Source of the DNA: Seriola aureovittata
Taxonomy: Eukaryota > Chordata > Actinopteri > Carangiformes > Carangidae
Length of the DNA: 64,000 nt
Direction of reading: 5' to 3'
NCBI RefSeq assembly: GCF_021018895.1
Contig: NC_079386.1
Span: forward strand, 9,405,835 to 9,469,834
Shown here: positions 60,908 through 64,000 of the stretch, one piece after another
Numbering within the stretch: position 1 is the first letter of the stretch
Layout of the letters: the number at the start of each line of letters is the position of its first letter
The notes under the pieces: model-generated
Told to the model about the DNA's origin: nothing
The model's database searches: none
What the model saw: the letters and a program-made list of their open reading frames with translations, nothing else
Program-made: the position numbers and the translations under genes

Positions 60908-62819
60908 TACAGTTGAACAGTACATGTGATTTCTGTAATCGTGGGCCCTTCCCTCGTGGGATATTTTTGGAGCGTATTGTTCGGGAGCTGACACGTCTGT
61001 TGAATCTGCCTCTCTCCCAACACATGTACAGATCTAGTGCCACTTCCAACTGTGTGAAATCGCTGGAGAGGCTGGACACTTGTGCTATCAAAACAACAGT
61101 GACCCTTTTCTCATCACAGCCCCCTTTGTCTCTCTCCTCCCTTTTTTTTTCTTTTTTTTTCTTCTTTTTTTTGTGTTCCCCTTTTTCCTTTCCCGACGGC
61201 GGTGTGGCCTTCACGGCCAGTAATTACAGGCTATATCAAAGCTATATATCACCTTATATCGCAGGAGACCTCGGCAGGCACCTTAAGGGACGGCTGATAG
61301 CATTGTGTCAGGCTTGTGCATGACCCCTGAAGGAGAAAAGCAGGTCGGGAAGGAGCCAACCTCCCCTTCCCGACGCATCCACCTCCAAACACACACACGC
61401 ATACACAGTCTTGTCCCTGCCTGTCCAGACTCACCTCTTGGTCTTTTGTATCACTTTAATTTTGTTTCTCGACAGTCTCTCTGGGATTCCTCTCGCCTCT
61501 GTGTCTTCCGAACTTGTCATTTTCGAGGAACGGAGAAGAACAAAGGATATTTTTGTCTTCCTAGCATTTTGCGTTCATGCACATGACACTAATGATGAAG
61601 GTTAATAGACATAACAGCTTGACGAGTCTCTCGAGGACGATAAAACTAAACGAACGCCACCTGTGATGTGAACCTGATGGCCCCGTGACAGTTGACATTT
61701 GACAACCTTCCTGTTAATGACATTCATGTAGAAAACAAATGCGTCCGGGCCATCATTTACTTCGCCACACTTAGGCTGGAATGCGCGAGACAAACGACTC
61801 TGCTCCCCGTTGGAAGAAAACATGTGCTGACAGAGGGACAAGAATGATTGAGGGATAAGGAGGGAAAAGCAGATGGGAGGATCCTTTTCTCCTTTGCAGA
61901 TGATCTTTCCCATACGTTCCAGTTCTCATTATCCTTGGCTTTTGACCTTATTTCAGAGTTGAAGGATTTGATGAGATGTTTGTTTGAGCAAGGGAGAAGG
62001 ATTAGCTGAAGAATCCCCCTTTCGGTTCTTTGCCCATCTTCATTTAAATCCTCTCATCTCGAGCAGGATGTCAGGGGCGTAGGTTTTTGGGAAGAAAAGA
62101 AAAAATCTGAGGTCAAGTGCCAAAAATACAATAGTTTGGAAATCGAGGGGAAGTTACCTCCTTTTTAGAGTTATAAAAGTAGCAGTTCATCTCCCTATTA
62201 ATTTCATGTAACAAACTGAGATGAGTTCTAGGTTTTGAGTTCCAAACAGCTTAAAACACAAGCACGTGCCTACCTGTCCTCACGTGCCCGCAGCTCTGAG
62301 GGTGGCGAGGTGCATATGAGAACATGACCATCTGCTTCATTCTCTCCTTCACTTTCCCTCTTTTCGGTTTTGTTTCAGCATGACGTGTTGAAATGTGGTT
62401 GAAACGCATAGTTGTATCTCGGCATGTTTTAAATGGATGCTACATTAAAAAAAAGAAAATATCATAAAGGAGAACAATATGTTTGACAGTGTACGGACAG
62501 GATACCATTTCATAGTATGTCACCGTTAAAAGTCATCTGGCCATTTGCATGTACTTAAATGTGTCAGTGGTTGCTGTTGATTATGAATTATTTTCACTGA
62601 AGACAAACAAAGACGACATTTGAGAATTTAAAGGTGCACACCATGAGTTCAGTTCGTCATAAGGAGCCAGGGAAAACAGATGTATAATGTCTTCTCCCCC
62701 TCTGGTGGGTGATGAGGTAACCCTGATGACATCACTGAGACAACATCAGGCTTATCTGAGCATGGGCGGAGATTTATTATTATTTTTCTTTTTCAACAAA
62801 AAGCCTGTATTAAAAAATG

Positions 62820-63165
62820 AATGTCATGATATATGGGCACTTGTGACCATTTTTTAAGTGTCTCAACCAGGTTTAAGGAAGCGTAATCCTAAATTAGTGA
62901 GTCAGAGGAAATTTCATCGCATCTGGCGCAAGTTGTATTGAAGGATGAACTGATCGCAGTTTGATAGTCAAAGGTCACTGTGATGTCATCAGACACGTTT
63001 TTTGGCCACAACTCGGGAATTCCTACGCTTATCATGACACAATTTAACACTAATGTCTAATAGGAAAAAAAATGATGAATTACTGATGACATTTTATATC
63101 CAAAAGGTCAAGGGGTCAACTTGACTGTGACATCATAATGTTCTGCGAAAACACAGCAACAGAGG
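62820..63165 (+). repeat. Probable dispersed fish repeat
   Basis: AAATTTCATCGCATCTGGCG, TAGTCAAAGGTCACTGTGAT, GTCATC, GGCCACAACTCGGGAATTCC, AACACTAATGTCTAATAGGA, TGACATTTTATATCCAAAAG, GTCAAGGGGTCAACTTGACT and GTGACATCATAATGTTCTGC contain two imperfect internal 'GGTCA...TGTGA(T/C)(A/G)TCAT' blocks. I recall this series from percomorph introns. No terminal repeats were resolved, so the class is unknown. Confidence 0.45.
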
Positions 63166-64000
63166 GGGGAGATTGTGGCCATATTTCCTGCCACTCCACT
63201 AGTGGTAATTCTGCTTTCTTGATTCATTTATTAGAGTCATTAGTATAAGCAAATAGACAGCTGCCATCGACAGGAAGAGAGAGCTTATCATGCTGAGCAG
63301 ATGTGAGAGTAATACCATCATTGTTCATGCATGACCCCCAAAGCCCAACCGCAAGTGGCCTCCCTTGTTTAAAGTCGAGGTTTGCATAAACATTTAACTC
63401 CCCAAACAATGAGATGGCAGATGAATTAATGCATGACTTAATGTTGGAAGTGCAAATATCACACAGGTGCTGCTGCTTTATTTTAAAGGTTCTAATAGGC
63501 AGATTGTAATAAACGGGGCTCTGTGGTCCTTCATTATATGAAATGATCCACTACCGCTGCTACTTTTAGGGATTTGATTCCTACTGGGCTGCCCAAATTA
63601 GCAATACAAAGCATATTCATGCACTTAACAGCATATATTAGATTACATTGAGAGCATATTTTGCATCAATCACGCAGCAGACTTTCTCTGAGGTCCTGAC
63701 GACAGGCGTTTTTCTACCAGCCTCTCTCTGTTTATGCAGGATTCATGGGTTTGTCTTGCTTACTCTTGGTTGGAGGCTGTTTTTCCATGATACAATTATG
63801 TGTTGAGCACCTGACAATTACAGAACAAAAACATGACCGATGAGCGCAGCAGGGGACAACTGCCTGTTGTAATAGTATGAACAAATAGAGAATGGTGGGT
63901 GGTTTTGCAGCCAGCGTTAATATGCGAAAGGATATTAATAAGAGCTGTGACAGAAAGAGGAGATAAAGACTCTCTTTTGCTATAAAGCAAACATGCAAAT

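Larger units (their letters stand above)
55699..64000 (+). other. adgrl3 intron after the first lectin exon (partial, 8.3 kb visible)
   Basis: Starts GTAAGG and runs off the window. The next coding exon should begin in phase 2 and encode the CNNRTQC part of the lectin domain; I looked for it on the + strand and did not find it, so it lies beyond 64000. The visible part holds the Tc1-like element, a C-rich tract, one more repeat fragment and unique AT-rich sequence. Confidence 0.85.

Noticed and set aside
55699..64000. Next lectin exon (CNNRTQC segment)
   Set aside because: Searched for by eye in the + strand of the third intron and not found; the exon is presumably right of the window.
1..64000. 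CRISPR arrays, operons, rRNA, phage or other prokaryotic systems
   Set aside because: No spaced direct repeats, no compact gene clusters, no rRNA motifs. Tandem repeats here are simple microsatellites.

Overview
This is a window of vertebrate nuclear DNA, most likely from a ray-finned (percomorph-type) teleost. The evidence is long near-perfect (CA)n/(GT)n microsatellites, short exons with GT-AG splice sites separated by tens of kilobases of intron, a decayed Tc1-like transposon of the fish type, several short inverted-repeat elements, and no compact ORFs. There is no sign of prokaryotic, organellar or viral gene organisation. The species cannot be named from the sequence.

One gene is supported, on the + strand: the 5' end of adgrl3 (latrophilin-3 / LPHN3), an adhesion G-protein-coupled receptor. 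The exon at 32834-33062 carries 174 nt of 5' UTR, the start codon at 33008 and the first 18 codons (signal peptide). The exon at 55485-55698 carries the rest of the signal-peptide junction and the first part of the rhamnose-binding (SUEL-type) lectin domain. The phases agree (1 into 1, then 2 out), and the joined 90 residues read as latrophilin-3 rather than latrophilin-1 or -2. A probable upstream non-coding exon lies at 347-433 and holds a 7-codon upstream ORF. The rest of the receptor (remaining lectin, olfactomedin-like, hormone-receptor, GAIN/GPS and seven-helix regions) lies beyond the right edge.

Layout: 1-346 upstream intron; 347-433 candidate 5' UTR exon; 434-32833 intron of 32.4 kb; 32834-33062 start exon; 33063-55484 intron of 22.4 kb; 55485-55698 lectin exon; 55699-64000 start of the next intron. 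More than 99 percent of the window is therefore intron.

The introns hold at least eighteen sizeable microsatellites, many homopolymers (runs of 14 to 25 C or G among them), a cluster of two short inverted-repeat elements at 3.7-4.6 kb, another with TA target-site duplications at 44.6-45.0 kb, a fold-back at 54.1-54.3 kb, fragments of several dispersed fish-type repeats, and a 1.15-kb Tc1-like element at 59.76-60.91 kb whose transposase is broken. Several quiet AT-rich stretches with clustered homeodomain-type cores are possible conserved non-coding elements, but that cannot be tested without alignments. I found no new coding system. The points most worth checking are the 5' transcript structure of adgrl3 (upstream exon, upstream ORF, and an in-exon cryptic donor that would remove the signal peptide) and the inverted-repeat elements.
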